From NCBI GenBank assembly GCA_963662245.2, contig CAXXVQ010000002.1, positions 1-64,000 of the forward strand: a DNA stretch of 64,000 bases, written 5' to 3'. Shown here in pieces: positions 25,730 to 36,028 of this stretch. This DNA comes from JAFGVL01 sp963662245 (lineage in GTDB: Bacteria > Bacteroidota > Bacteroidia > Bacteroidales > Paludibacteraceae). The first letter of the stretch is position 1. Every line of letters starts with the position of its first letter. The position numbers and the translations under genes are program-made. Under the pieces are notes generated by a model. It saw nothing but the letters and a program-made list of their open reading frames with translations, was not told where the DNA came from and made no database searches.

Positions 25730-26911
25730 ATGAGAAGAAAAGTTTTGTATTACATGATTACTGTATTTCTTTTTTCATTCTCCCACCTAGCACTAAGTCA
25801 GGAAGTAAAAATCAATGCAGACTCTTTGCTGAAAGTTGCCACTATACTATATCAGCAAAATGATAATGTTAGATCTGTAGAACTATCCCAAAAGATATTA
25901 AATAACTATCCGGATTATACAGATGTAAAAATTCTTTTAGCACGGAATTATATGGTTCAAAGCAAATATGATGATGCAAGAACTGTATTAGATGAAGTGC
26001 TTAAGACAGAACCCCAAAATTATGATGCACATACTGCAATCATTGACTTAAATTATTGGTCAAAAAAATATGAAGCATGTGTATTATGTTCAAACTCAGC
26101 CCTCGACTACTATCCGGCTGACACTAATTTCATTCAAAGAAAAAATAAATGTATCAAAGAGAGCCAAACAAGAATGATGAGCTACTCAGATGCACTAAAA
26201 GAAACCACTTATAAGAATAAACTGTCAGTTGCGTATGTTAATGATTACGCCTTCAATGACATTCCAACATCTCACCTTGCATATATAGAGTACGCAAGAC
26301 AAATGGAGCGTGCAACATTAGTAGGTAGATTTAATTACGCAAATAGATGGGAACAAGATGGCTATCAAGTTGAAGCGGATGCATGGTTAAAAACCACTCC
26401 TGGAAGTTATGCTTATTTAAATGCAGGTGTTTCTGATAATACTGTATTTCCAAAATACAGAGCCGGTGCCGAATATTATCAAGCATTACCTAATAAGTTT
26501 GAAGTTTCCCTAGGAGCTAGATACCTGTTCTTTGATCCTGACAATGTATTCATTTATACACTATCTGGAACAAAATACATTGACACCTATATGTTCTCTG
26601 CAAGAACTTATGTTACTCCTAACGACAGCAATACTGCTGTAACAGGTTTATTTACGATAAGATGCTATACAAGTGATGTTGATTTCTATGGGATTCAGTT
26701 CAATCTAGGTGTTGATCCTGATTTGAATTCAAACATTGCTACAAGTGGCAATTATTATATTAACACTGTAGGTGTCAGAGTTGAATATAGAAAAACCATA
26801 GCCCCTAATTGGCAAACAACCATTTATGCGGGATATGAAAGACAGGAATATTTAAACAATCAATTTAGAGATGTTGTTACTGCCCATATTATTTTATCAT
26901 ACTTATTCTAA
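25730..26911 (+). CDS. YaiO-family outer-membrane beta-barrel protein with TPRs
   Basis: The 393 residues begin with a signal peptide (MRRKVLYYMITVFLFSFSHLALSQ). TPR-like repeats follow (about 25-150, for example VSQKILNNYPDYTDVKILLARNY-like units) and then a C-terminal barrel (about 165-393) of the YaiO family ending in ILSYLF. It resembles the outer-membrane exporters of poly-N-acetylglucosamine-like systems. It leads a four-gene rightward unit with a receiver, a HEAT protein and a GT2 synthase. Confidence 0.82.
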   Translation: MRRKVLYYMITVFLFSFSHLALSQEVKINADSLLKVATILYQQNDNVRSVELSQKILNNYPDYTDVKILLARNYMVQSKYDDARTVLDEVLKTEPQNYDAHTAIIDLNYWSKKYEACVLCSNSALDYYPADTNFIQRKNKCIKESQTRMMSYSDALKETTYKNKLSVAYVNDYAFNDIPTSHLAYIEYARQMERATLVGRFNYANRWEQDGYQVEADAWLKTTPGSYAYLNAGVSDNTVFPKYRAGAEYYQALPNKFEVSLGARYLFFDPDNVFIYTLSGTKYIDTYMFSARTYVTPNDSNTAVTGLFTIRCYTSDVDFYGIQFNLGVDPDLNSNIATSGNYYINTVGVRVEYRKTIAPNWQTTIYAGYERQEYLNNQFRDVVTAHIILSYLF

Positions 26912-26919
26912 GAAAAATT

Positions 26920-27279
26920 ATGAAGATTCTATTATGTGATAAAGAGAACATTATCCTAAAACTTTTATCTAGAGAATTAAGTGAGTACGGATATGAAATG
27001 CTGACTGCAAATAACGGCTTTGATGGTATGAATATGGTGCGTAAACATAAACCAGACATTATTATTACAGACTTATTCTTACCTCTAGTTAATGGACTAG
27101 AATACATCGAAATGATTAGCAAAGAACTACCTAATAGTGATATTATCGTTTATTCTGATGTTATCGCCTCAAATATGGTGGAACAATGCTATCGATTAGG
27201 TGCAAAAGATGTTATTCCAAAACCCATAGATCCTAAACGGTTTATTTTGAGACTTAAAAGACTTGAATTCACGACATAA
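26920..27279 (+). CDS. single-domain response-regulator receiver
   Basis: The 119 residues form a complete receiver: KILLCDKEN acidic start, phosphoacceptor Asp in IIITDLFLP (about residue 50), and the Lys switch in DVIPKPIDP (about 107). There is no output domain. It starts eight bases after the YaiO gene stop, so it probably controls the exopolysaccharide machinery by protein contact. Confidence 0.88.
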   Translation: MKILLCDKENIILKLLSRELSEYGYEMLTANNGFDGMNMVRKHKPDIIITDLFLPLVNGLEYIEMISKELPNSDIIVYSDVIASNMVEQCYRLGAKDVIPKPIDPKRFILRLKRLEFTT

Positions 27280-27290
27280 AAACTGAGATT

Positions 27291-28520
27291 ATGTATAATT
27301 ACACAAAACTGATAATTAAAACCACTGCAAGTTTTATCATTGTTATGGTATTATTAATTGCAGGTGCATTCATGTTTAGAGAATGGATATTTTCTCAACA
27401 GTATTTACAAGAAAACGCATTTTTGAAAGCTGCCGGTGAAGGTTATCAAAATATGATGACATACTTTATAGGAGATAATCCACCTAGAAATATTGCTATT
27501 AACTACATTTTTCCATTTGTTTTGTTTTTCATGTCCGTTTCTATATTAAGTATTATTTCATTAGTTTTTTTACTTATTAGCAGAAGAATATACAAAAGCA
27601 TTGCATTAAAAAGAAGAATGAAAAAAGTTGATGTAATACAAGACCTTATCCTTGACTATTTATATGAACCAGACACTATTACATTTGAAACTTTAAGAGG
27701 AGAAAAGAAAAAACTAGTTATTGGTGAAATGGTTCATCTATATGGTTTTATTATTGGAGAGAAAGCCGAGATGCTTAAAAAACTGTTTAAAGATCTTCGA
27801 TTAGACAGATATGTTGCTAAAAAGATTAATTCTATTTTCTGGGATAATAAGCTGAGGTACATCAATGTAGCAACGGCCATGGACTTAGCTAACTTGATAT
27901 TTATCATAAAAAAATATGTAAACTCAACTAACTGGCATGTGAGAGATGCAGCACAATTATCTTTATTAAGACTTGACAAGAAATATTCATTTGATTTCCT
28001 TAATAAAGTACACAGAAAAATTTCTGAATGGCAAGAAACTCAAATGTACCATTTGATTGTCAAAGAATCTATCCCAGTTGATGATTTTAGTAAATACTTA
28101 CTAAGCGACAATGACTCTGTAGCTATTTTAGCTCTAAAACTTATGGAGGATTTTGAACAAAGAAACCATAGTGAAAAGATTATTAAACTACTAAATCACA
28201 AGAACTATCATGTGAAAAAACAAGCATTAAAAGCAATTATTGGATTAAATATTAAAGAAGCAGAAAGGACTATAATAAACTATTATCCAAATGAAAAAAC
28301 TTCTATACAGATTCTATCAATAGAAGCTCTAGCTAAATTCAACACACCTAATGCGTTAGCGTTTATTAAACATCAACTTCCAAGCAATAATTTTGACATT
28401 AACAAGGCTGCAATTAAATATTTAAGCAATAATGCTAGAGAGGAAGTGTTATCTCAAATCAAATGGAATAGCGATATTGAGCAAATTGTAAAGCATGTAA
28501 ATAACAAACAATTAGTATAG
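27291..28520 (+). CDS. membrane-anchored HEAT-repeat protein
   Basis: This 409-residue protein has two membrane segments (about 10-32 and 72-98) followed by a cytoplasmic HEAT-like repeat array (about 200-400, for example NHKNYHVKKQALKAIIGLNI and ILSIEALAKFNTPNALAFI). It lies between the receiver and the GT2 synthase with 11- and 3-base gaps. It probably links the receiver to the synthase as a scaffold. The role is inferred from the arrangement. Confidence 0.8.
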   Translation: MYNYTKLIIKTTASFIIVMVLLIAGAFMFREWIFSQQYLQENAFLKAAGEGYQNMMTYFIGDNPPRNIAINYIFPFVLFFMSVSILSIISLVFLLISRRIYKSIALKRRMKKVDVIQDLILDYLYEPDTITFETLRGEKKKLVIGEMVHLYGFIIGEKAEMLKKLFKDLRLDRYVAKKINSIFWDNKLRYINVATAMDLANLIFIIKKYVNSTNWHVRDAAQLSLLRLDKKYSFDFLNKVHRKISEWQETQMYHLIVKESIPVDDFSKYLLSDNDSVAILALKLMEDFEQRNHSEKIIKLLNHKNYHVKKQALKAIIGLNIKEAERTIINYYPNEKTSIQILSIEALAKFNTPNALAFIKHQLPSNNFDINKAAIKYLSNNAREEVLSQIKWNSDIEQIVKHVNNKQLV

Positions 28521-28523
28521 ATT

Positions 28524-29981
28524 ATGTATGTATTTGAACAAATATTAATATACCTGATTTTGGCCTTTACAGTGATTCTATGTACAACTTATGTATTATT
28601 AGGATTAATTTCAGCCTATCAGTTGTCGTTTTATAAGAGGACAAATAAAAATGTTGATTACAACACAATTTTATCTTCTCCTCATGCGCCCGGGATTAGC
28701 ATTTTAGCTCCCGCTTACAATGAAAGTGCAACTATTATTGATAATATTAAGGCCTTGCTTTCTATACACTACAATAAGTTTGAAGTTATTGTAATTAATG
28801 ATGGCAGTAAGGATGATTCGTTAGAAAAAGTGATAAAAGAATTTCAACTAGAAAAAGTTGAATTTGCAGTAAATCATAGACTAAAATGTAAAGAAATAAA
28901 AGGAATATATAAATCTAAAGACAAAGCTTACAAGTTTCTTACCGTTGTAGATAAAGAAAATGGAGGAAAAGCTGATGCTTTAAATACTGGATTAAACATT
29001 TCGGAATACGGTTTATTTATTGCGATTGATGTCGATTCTGTTATTGACCCTAATGCATTACTTAAAATGGTAAAACCATTTATGGATACCCACAAAGAAA
29101 GAGTTATTGCAACTGGTGGTACAATTAGAATTGCCAATTCATGTAAAATCGAAAATGGACATATTGTTGAAATTAATGTTCCAAAAAATATCTTAGCAAG
29201 ATTCCAAGTGGTAGAATATACGCGTTCATTCTTAATGGGTCGTATAGCATGGAGTAAATTGAATGGGTTATTATTAATTTCCGGTGCTTTAGGCCTATTT
29301 GATAAAGATATTGCCATAGAAGCTGGCGGGTATGACTCTAATCTTGTGGGTGAAGATATGGAACTTGTGGTAAGAATGCGTCGCTACATGTATGAAAGAA
29401 AAGAAAAACATCTTGTAGAATACATTCCTGATCCATTATGTTGGACAGAGGTACCAACAAACTTAAATACCTTGGAAAGACAACGCAACCGTTGGACAAG
29501 AGGAACTATGGAAAGCTTATTCTCTCACAAACGATTATTCCTTAACCCAAGATATGGTTCATTAGGAATGATGGGTTATCCATATTGGTTCTTCTTTGAA
29601 TGGCTTGCCCCAATTTTAGAGGTAGTTGGTTATATTTACTTTGCATACTTAGCATTTATTGGTGCTATTAACTGGCCTTTCTTCTTGTTATTATTTGCTT
29701 TTGCTTATACATTTGGAGTATCATTCTCAATCTACTCTTTGATGTATGAAGAATATAGCTATCATAAGTATAGAAATTTAGGACAAATATTAAAATTAAT
29801 CTTGATTGCATTCTTTGAACCTATTACATTCCATTATATTCAATTAGTATATGCTATTAGAGGAAACTTTTCATACTTAGTTGGAAATAAAAGTTGGGGA
29901 AATATGGAACATCATGGCTTTAAAGATGTGAATAAGAATAAGAATAATGAAGTAAATACAGCAGCACCTGTAGCTAACTAA
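28524..29981 (+). CDS. membrane-bound processive GT2 glycosyltransferase
   Basis: This 485-residue synthase has one N-terminal and three or four C-terminal membrane segments. The GT2 core shows LAPAYNESATII, IVINDGSKDDS, the DxD motif in AIDVDSVIDPNAL, the base-region GEDMELVVRMRR and the QxxRW motif in LERQRNRWTRGTM, all features of processive polysaccharide synthases such as PgaC or HasA. It should polymerise a cell-surface polysaccharide, exported across the outer membrane by the YaiO-type barrel. The sugar is unknown. No deacetylase gene is seen. Confidence 0.9.
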   Translation: MYVFEQILIYLILAFTVILCTTYVLLGLISAYQLSFYKRTNKNVDYNTILSSPHAPGISILAPAYNESATIIDNIKALLSIHYNKFEVIVINDGSKDDSLEKVIKEFQLEKVEFAVNHRLKCKEIKGIYKSKDKAYKFLTVVDKENGGKADALNTGLNISEYGLFIAIDVDSVIDPNALLKMVKPFMDTHKERVIATGGTIRIANSCKIENGHIVEINVPKNILARFQVVEYTRSFLMGRIAWSKLNGLLLISGALGLFDKDIAIEAGGYDSNLVGEDMELVVRMRRYMYERKEKHLVEYIPDPLCWTEVPTNLNTLERQRNRWTRGTMESLFSHKRLFLNPRYGSLGMMGYPYWFFFEWLAPILEVVGYIYFAYLAFIGAINWPFFLLLFAFAYTFGVSFSIYSLMYEEYSYHKYRNLGQILKLILIAFFEPITFHYIQLVYAIRGNFSYLVGNKSWGNMEHHGFKDVNKNKNNEVNTAAPVAN

Positions 29982-30000
29982 AAATAGACGAAACAACTTC

Positions 30001-30043
30001 AGAATACACGAATTGTAGTTATAATATTACATTCGTGTATTCT
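30001..30043 (+). terminator. terminator of the exopolysaccharide operon
   Basis: AGAATACACGAAT (30001-30013) pairs perfectly with ATTCGTGTATTCT (30031-30043), followed by a T tract. Confidence 0.85.
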
Positions 30044-30158
30044 TTTTATATACCAACAGTAAATTCTTTTAAAATTGTTATTTAAAACCTATTAAATCAG
30101 ACTTAGATATTAATATTTTGGGTATTTTTACGCAACATAAATATATGTAAACAGGCGT

Positions 30159-31457
30159 ATGAGAACTATTTTAGCACATTATCTAAATCTTGACTCAGAA
30201 ATAGATAAACATGAAATTATTCATGAAACAATTGAGAAAGGCGTAATATTTAAAGGCACTAACCTTTGGATCCTTGTATTTGCCATTTTAGTAGCTTCTG
30301 TTGGGCTTAACATGAACTCTACGGCAGTAATTATTGGTGCCATGCTTATCTCCCCACTTATGGGACCTATTATCGGTATGGGTTATAGCATCGCTACATA
30401 TAATTTCCCACTATTTAGAATTGCTGTAAAGAATTTCACATTCGCTGTAGTAGTCAGCTTAATTGCCTCTACATTTTACTTTCTTATAAGCCCTGTATCT
30501 ACTGCTCACTCTGAACTTTTAGCTCGTACCAGCCCAACTATATATGATGTGCTAATCGCATTCTTTGGTGGAGCTGCCGGTATTGTTGCTATTAGCAGTA
30601 AAAACAAAGGAAATGTAATTCCCGGTGTTGCTATAGCTACAGCCTTGATGCCTCCCTTATGTACCGCAGGTTATGGATTAGCAACCGGACAATTGACTTA
30701 TTTCTTCGGAGCAATTTACCTATTTACCATCAACACAGTTTTCATTGCGCTGGCATCATTGTTTATTGCACAATTACTTAAGTTTCCAATCTTAACTATT
30801 CTTGAACCGGCTAGAAAAAAGCGTATCAACCAATGGATATCAAGCGTCATTACCTTAACTCTTATTCCAAGTATCTATTTCGGATATAGCCTTGTGGCAA
30901 AAGAGAAATTCAATGAAAATGCAAATAAATTCATCAAGGAAGTCAGCATTTATCAAGATCAATTTTTACTACAAAACACTGTTGATATCGACAAGAAAAG
31001 CATTTCCTTAGTTTATGGAGGTACTACAATCTCTGAGATTCAAAAAAATGACATCAAAAAAATTGCTACTGATGATTATAACATCGATAGTTCTCGAATT
31101 TCTTTTAAACAAGGGTTCTCACTGGACAAGATGAGTGGAGCAAATTCTGATATCGCCTACTTGAAAAAAGAGATGTTTAAAATGAACACCTTGATAAAAA
31201 ATCAAGATGTAATACAACTCAATCCAAATGACATCAAACAACTTTTCAAAGAAGTTCAGGCTATTCATCCAGAAATATACTCTTGTGGTTTAACTGAAGG
31301 ATTCTCGGTGAATAAGGATAGCAAAGAGGCTAATAAAAGCACGGTCGTGTTAATTACTCAAGACAGTATTAAGCTTTCTGATCAAAACAAAACGAACTTA
31401 AGACAGTTTATTAAGGCAAGATTAAGAAAAGATGATGTAAGAGTCATTTTCAGATAA
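30159..31457 (+). CDS. DUF389 membrane protein
   Basis: The 432-residue protein has about six membrane segments in residues 30-250, with the DUF389 signatures LNMNSTAVIIGAMLISPLMGPI and ALMPPLCTAGYGLATG. A soluble C-terminal domain (about 250-432) follows. The function of DUF389 is not established. It is directly followed by ybaK with one base between stop and start. Confidence 0.82.
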   Translation: MRTILAHYLNLDSEIDKHEIIHETIEKGVIFKGTNLWILVFAILVASVGLNMNSTAVIIGAMLISPLMGPIIGMGYSIATYNFPLFRIAVKNFTFAVVVSLIASTFYFLISPVSTAHSELLARTSPTIYDVLIAFFGGAAGIVAISSKNKGNVIPGVAIATALMPPLCTAGYGLATGQLTYFFGAIYLFTINTVFIALASLFIAQLLKFPILTILEPARKKRINQWISSVITLTLIPSIYFGYSLVAKEKFNENANKFIKEVSIYQDQFLLQNTVDIDKKSISLVYGGTTISEIQKNDIKKIATDDYNIDSSRISFKQGFSLDKMSGANSDIAYLKKEMFKMNTLIKNQDVIQLNPNDIKQLFKEVQAIHPEIYSCGLTEGFSVNKDSKEANKSTVVLITQDSIKLSDQNKTNLRQFIKARLRKDDVRVIFR

Positions 31458-31458
31458 C

Positions 31459-31938
31459 ATGGCAAACAAACCTCACAAAACCAACGCTGCCCGCATTCTC
31501 GACCAACAAAAGATAGTTTACAAACTTGTTCCTTACGAAGTAGATGAATCTGACCTTAGTGCCATTCATGTAGCGGAACAACTAGGCGAAGACATCAACC
31601 AAGTATTCAAAACCATTTTACTTCGTGGAGATAAATCAGGGGTTTTTGTTTGTGTGATACCAGGTGATGCAGAAGTTAACCTAAAGCTAACAGCAAAGGT
31701 TTCAGGCAATAAAAAAGCGGAAACAGTTGCCATGAAGGAACTACTTCCGCTTACGGGTTATATTCGTGGGGGCTGCTCTCCGCTAGGCATGAAGAAGCCC
31801 TATCCTATTTACTTACACGAATCCGCCTTAGCTCAGCCTCATATTTACATAAGTGCCGGACAAAGAGGTCTGCAAATACAATTATCGCCCTCAGATTTGA
31901 TTAAAGTAGTAAATGCAGTTACTTGTGAATTAATATAA
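31459..31938 (+). CDS. ybaK: Cys-tRNA(Pro) deacylase YbaK
   Basis: The 159-residue protein is a YbaK/EbsC-type trans-editing factor that hydrolyses Cys mischarged on tRNA-Pro. NAARILDQQKIVYKLVPYE opens the fold, and the conserved Lys is in EQLGEDINQVFKTILL (about residue 50). GGCSPLGMKKPYPIY is the family's C-terminal loop. It forms an operon with the DUF389 gene. Confidence 0.88.
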   Translation: MANKPHKTNAARILDQQKIVYKLVPYEVDESDLSAIHVAEQLGEDINQVFKTILLRGDKSGVFVCVIPGDAEVNLKLTAKVSGNKKAETVAMKELLPLTGYIRGGCSPLGMKKPYPIYLHESALAQPHIYISAGQRGLQIQLSPSDLIKVVNAVTCELI

Positions 31939-31940
31939 AA

Positions 31941-31966
31941 AAAGCCTGAACAAAAATTCAGGCTTT
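31941..31966. terminator. bidirectional terminator
   Basis: AAAGCCTGAA (31941-31950) pairs with TTCAGGCTTT (31957-31966), between convergent ybaK and the C10 protease. Confidence 0.8.
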
Positions 31967-31970
31967 AATC

Positions 31971-34163
31971 TTATTTGACAAGTACTTTTTTCCTAATCGT
32001 ATTTTCATTTGTAGTTACAATAACCGTATATATCCCTGGTGAACTTCCTTGCATTGGAATAGACATATTTCCGGTAGAATTTTCAGTAAACACTGTCACT
32101 CCATTAATATCAAAAACATGAATTTGATAACTTGAGTCAATATTTATGACATCAATACTATTAGATGCTGAGTTTAAATATACTGCTACATTTTCATTTG
32201 AAACTATTTCTATATCAGTTGACAAGTTAACTTCTAAATCAAGTTCATCTATTTCATAAGCATAATATGCATTTACAATTCCCCAACTATAACCTGATGG
32301 CATTGCTAAGGCTTTAAGCTTATAAGTACCGGCAGGTACATCATTGGACACTGAACAATTTAAACTTACTGATTTTGTATAAGCTGAAGAAATGGTAACA
32401 TCACTTGATGAACTATATGCCCAAACTTTTAAAATTGAATCATTACTATCAACTAGGCCTACACCTAATCGTCCTACAAAATTTTCTGTGAAAGTATCCC
32501 AGAAAGTAATATTTACAAAGAAATTTTCATCATAACCTACTTTAGACTTTGTTGTAACCATGTCAGTATAAGTAGTAAGTTTAGGTACAATTTGATTTTT
32601 TATATAAACAGTTTTCTCTACTGATACTCCATAATGCCCAACAACTGGTTTCCAACTATCATTCTCATTTAAACGATAATAAGGTTTTACCGTATAGTTA
32701 CCCATATTAACTTTATACGAACACTTACAAGTTATTCTTTTATACCTAGAACGACTAGTACTCAAATCTACAATATCAGAAGTTCCTAAGAGCTCAACAA
32801 TACTATCACCTAAACAAAGAAAAACACCTAGTTCTCCTGTAAAATTATTTAAAGCATTAATATTGCTATAATATGCAGAATATGAGAAACTTTCTTCTTT
32901 TTTTACAGAATCCTTTGAAATCTCATTATCATAAGCATTATTAATCCGGACTCCAAGGGGTGTATCAACACCACCTTCATTTGGTTTTATATTTACCAAA
33001 ACTCTTTGATTAGAATTATAACCATCAGTTCCCGGCAACAATAAAGCATTGCTGGCATAATACCCATCACTGCTACCACCCCAGCCCCAATTAAAATGAA
33101 AAAAGCCATTTGCATTATACCCATCACAGATAAATGCATGCCCACTAACTATTTTATCTGCACTAAACAAAATCGGTCTAGATGCATTCAATTCTTCTTT
33201 CAGCATGCTTTCCCAACTATCATTAGAAAAATACACTCTTTCATAAGTTGCAATTGAACGATCATAATTAAAAACCGTAACCAAAGCTTGGGCTGCGTCC
33301 ATAAATAAAGCTCCTGAACTATATGCATAATCCATATTAACACTAATACCACAATCATACATTAAATTCGCCACTGCATTTTTCTCAAAAACAGTTGAAG
33401 TACTTAGATATTGATTAGTCATATTAGACCAGTCATAGGTTTCATATTCTTTAGAAGGAATAGATATGCTTTCCGTTTCTGTTGTATAAGCCACACTACT
33501 TCCATTACCCTTTGCTGGATAATTATAATAATTCATTAATTGAGCCATTGCTGTTGCTACACAACCCGTAGCAGCTCTAGCCGCACCATTATAATATGGA
33601 CATAAATCATTATAAGGACTTGTTTGATTCCATTGAGTTTCAATCAAAGGATTCACTGATGTTGTTGCCAATCTTAAGCTAACATCTGAAGTACTTTCAG
33701 CCTCAGTCCATTCTTGCAAAGCTTCTTCATCTGGAGTTAAGCCTGAATTTATAGCATTGAAAATCTCTTCGTTATATCCTTCAAGCCATGATTTGCAATT
33801 ATCAGGAAGTTTATTAAAATCAAAACTACCTCTTGTAGAATATCCTAGAATTGGACGAACAACATTATCTGCTCCTACAATTACAAAGCCCTCAGCACCG
33901 TCAAAATTATAGACATAAAAGCAAGACACTGAATCAGTAGAACTTTTAGCTGATCTTAATGATGATTTTTTATTTGAAACATATGACAGTTCAGGTGATA
34001 CTGAAATTGCAGATCGCAAAGTTCCAGTCTGATGAATGTTCTCAAAGAAAGTTTTTGCAATGTTTGCAGCCTGTTCTTTAGATACTTTTTCTGCTTTAAC
34101 CAAAGCAGACACACTCATTAACAAAAGCGATAGTGTGATTATTCTCTTAAATGTTCTTTTCAT
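31971..34163 (-). CDS. secreted C10-family cysteine protease with type IX sorting domain
   Basis: The product is about 730 residues from ATG 34163 (MKRTFKRIITLSLLLMSVSA signal peptide; the upstream ATG at 34190 adds nine residues and is less likely). The propeptide (about 25-160) precedes the streptopain/interpain-like catalytic domain. The active Cys lies in AATGCVATAMAQLMNYYNY (about 200), and the His in GHAFICDGY, followed by HFNWGWGGSSDGYY. Extra beta domains follow, and the last 70 residues (IHVFDINGVTVF ... GIYTVIVTTNENTIRKKVLV) are a type A sorting signal for the type IX secretion system. It is thus an exported protease. Confidence 0.88.
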   Translation of the reverse strand: MKRTFKRIITLSLLLMSVSALVKAEKVSKEQAANIAKTFFENIHQTGTLRSAISVSPELSYVSNKKSSLRSAKSSTDSVSCFYVYNFDGAEGFVIVGADNVVRPILGYSTRGSFDFNKLPDNCKSWLEGYNEEIFNAINSGLTPDEEALQEWTEAESTSDVSLRLATTSVNPLIETQWNQTSPYNDLCPYYNGAARAATGCVATAMAQLMNYYNYPAKGNGSSVAYTTETESISIPSKEYETYDWSNMTNQYLSTSTVFEKNAVANLMYDCGISVNMDYAYSSGALFMDAAQALVTVFNYDRSIATYERVYFSNDSWESMLKEELNASRPILFSADKIVSGHAFICDGYNANGFFHFNWGWGGSSDGYYASNALLLPGTDGYNSNQRVLVNIKPNEGGVDTPLGVRINNAYDNEISKDSVKKEESFSYSAYYSNINALNNFTGELGVFLCLGDSIVELLGTSDIVDLSTSRSRYKRITCKCSYKVNMGNYTVKPYYRLNENDSWKPVVGHYGVSVEKTVYIKNQIVPKLTTYTDMVTTKSKVGYDENFFVNITFWDTFTENFVGRLGVGLVDSNDSILKVWAYSSSSDVTISSAYTKSVSLNCSVSNDVPAGTYKLKALAMPSGYSWGIVNAYYAYEIDELDLEVNLSTDIEIVSNENVAVYLNSASNSIDVINIDSSYQIHVFDINGVTVFTENSTGNMSIPMQGSSPGIYTVIVTTNENTIRKKVLVK

Positions 34164-34300
34164 AAATGTGTTTATAGTTGTTAATTGCAAATTTAAACAT
34201 CTAGGTATTTAAACTAGACTACAAAGAGAATATTTAGAGATAATTAACCAATTATTAATTGAGTAATGAATTTAGGGTTAAAACCCATATTCGCAGACAT

Positions 34301-34327
34301 AAAAAAACCGTCGGTTGAAACCGACGG
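34301..34327 (-). terminator. terminator of the modF-like gene
   Basis: CCGTCGGTT (34308-34316) pairs with AACCGACGG (34319-34327) around two bases. On the minus strand a run of seven T follows. Confidence 0.85.
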
Positions 34328-34369
34328 CAATGAATATTCTCTTCGCAGATAATTATTAACTATTAATTT

Positions 34370-35857
34370 TTAATTATTAATTGAGTTAATCTCCTTCACT
34401 TTCCCATTTTTCAACTCAATTTTATGCGTAATGCAGCTAGGCACTTCATCAGCCGCATGTGTTACATAAATCATGGTTGTGTTAAGCTTTTCGGCAATCA
34501 CATCAAGCAAATGCGTAAAGCGTTGCGTGTATTCATAATCTACCCCTTGGCAAGGCTCATCCAAAATTAACAAGGGCGGATTCTTTATCAAAGCCCTTAC
34601 AAGCAATAACATGCGCTGCTCGCCAAGAGAAATCTCAGCAAACTGTTTCTTGATTAAATACGATAAGTTCAAGGCTTCCAGCCATTGCTTAGCCATATTG
34701 GTTTGATGAATGGAGTTTGCTGACGAGAAACCAATCTCTTCATTAAAGCCTGACACCACCACGCTTAGGCAATCCAGACTATGCTGCATGCTGAAGTGAT
34801 GCCCTGTCAACTTGGTTTGGCGCATAAAGTACAGGTGCAGCTCGGGCGACACAAAGCCAATCTTCTGCTTAATTTCCCAAACAGACTCCCCGTTCCCACG
34901 CTTATTGCCAAACATGATAACATCATTGGTATATACTTGCGGATTATCGCCCGTAATCATGCTTAGCAGCGTAGATTTCCCCGAGCCGTTATGCCCCGAA
35001 AGCAACCAACGCTCATGGTCGCGAATGGTCCAGTTGATATCCGAAAGCAAAGGCTCGCCAAGGCTTTTTATATTCACATCGGTAAGTTTTACCACATTGC
35101 CGTATTCCTGCAAATCCGATTCCAGAGGCAAATCCAAGTCTTGCGCATTTAGCTTCGCAAAAGGATCTTCGGCTTCCTGCGTGTAGTCGTGATAAGGCGT
35201 AACTTGCTTGATAGTTCCTTTACTCATTTCCACCAAACGATCAGTACAGGTAGGGATATCTCGTTTATTGCCCACTAGCACTATTGTTTTGCCAGCGGCT
35301 TTTAACTCCTCTAGCTTTTCGTGCAGAATGGCTCTGGATTGCACATCCAGTCCGAGAAACGGCTGGTCAAAAATATATAAGTCAGCATCCGACATTATTG
35401 CCGACACCAATTGCACACGCTTGCGTTCGCCATTGCTTAGCAGCAACAACTGTCTGTCTAGCAAATAATCTACCTTAAGGCTCTCGATTAAGGCCTTCAA
35501 CTTAGCATCATCTGCCCAAGTTTCGGCATTGATATGCAGCTATTCGGCTGTGGTAGGCACTGCTCTACCCTCGAAATACTCATAACGCTGACTGTAGTAA
35601 GTATGGCGCATGCCCGACGCTGCGAAGAAGTTATCCTGCTGCTCCACAAAAGCCGTCGTAACACCCTCTGCCACCTCAAACACGCCATGATGATGCTCCA
35701 CCATTCCTGCAAACAATTTCCCCAGTAAGGTCTTACCACAACCCGATGGTCCCATTACCGTAATCAACTCTCCCTGCTCCAACTGAAACGAAATATCGTG
35801 CAGCACCACGGTTCCTTCCAGTTTTACTTCTGTCTGTTCTGCATGTATGATTGTCAT
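34370..35857 (-). pseudogene. modF-like tandem ABC ATPase, split by an amber codon
   Basis: ModF-like proteins have two ABC ATPase domains and are tied to molybdate uptake or DNA repair (PhrA) in other bacteria. The frame starts at 35857 (MTIIHAEQTEVKLEGTVVLH), with a P-loop GPSGCGKT near residue 40. It runs to an in-frame TAG at 35540-35542 within TTAE*LHINAETW. Translation resumes in the same frame through LLSNGERKRVQLVSA (signature 1), LYIFDQPFLGLD (Walker B), then the second domain with GHNGSGKST, LGEQRML and LLILDEPCQGVDY to 34370. One C-to-T change of CAG would explain the stop. The result is a truncated first part and an orphan second part, unless read through or a sequencing error. 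Confidence 0.82.
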
Positions 35858-35955
35858 AGCTTGAAAATTTTGAGCAAAGGTAGATGATTTTTCACCACAG
35901 AGGTACAAAGGGCACGGAGAAATATAAGTACAGACGGAGCGCGCTCCGTCTCTTC
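35735..35955. repeat. 221-bp direct repeat, copy A
   Basis: This segment covers the 5' 120 bases of the modF-like gene and its upstream region, ending with the GC-rich palindrome. It is about 95% identical by eye to 36878-37098, with no net length change. The two copies flank the zeta-toxin module. Confidence 0.85.
35932..35951. repeat. GC-rich 20-bp palindrome, copy 2
   Basis: AGACGGAGCGCGCTCCGTCT, identical to the copy at 13753, inside direct repeat A. Confidence 0.85.
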
Positions 35956-36028
35956 AAAGATATTAAACAACAAAGCCGATGAATTAAGTTTCATCAGCTT
36001 TGAGATTTTATCCTAAATCCTGTATTAT

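Noticed and set aside
928..35542. In-frame TAG codons in mscS and the modF-like gene as a sign of amber recoding
   Set aside because: TAG serves as the normal stop of intact genes in the window, for example the zinc-ribbon gene, the DUF975 gene and the HEAT-repeat gene. Recoding is therefore unlikely and mutation or sequencing error is preferred.
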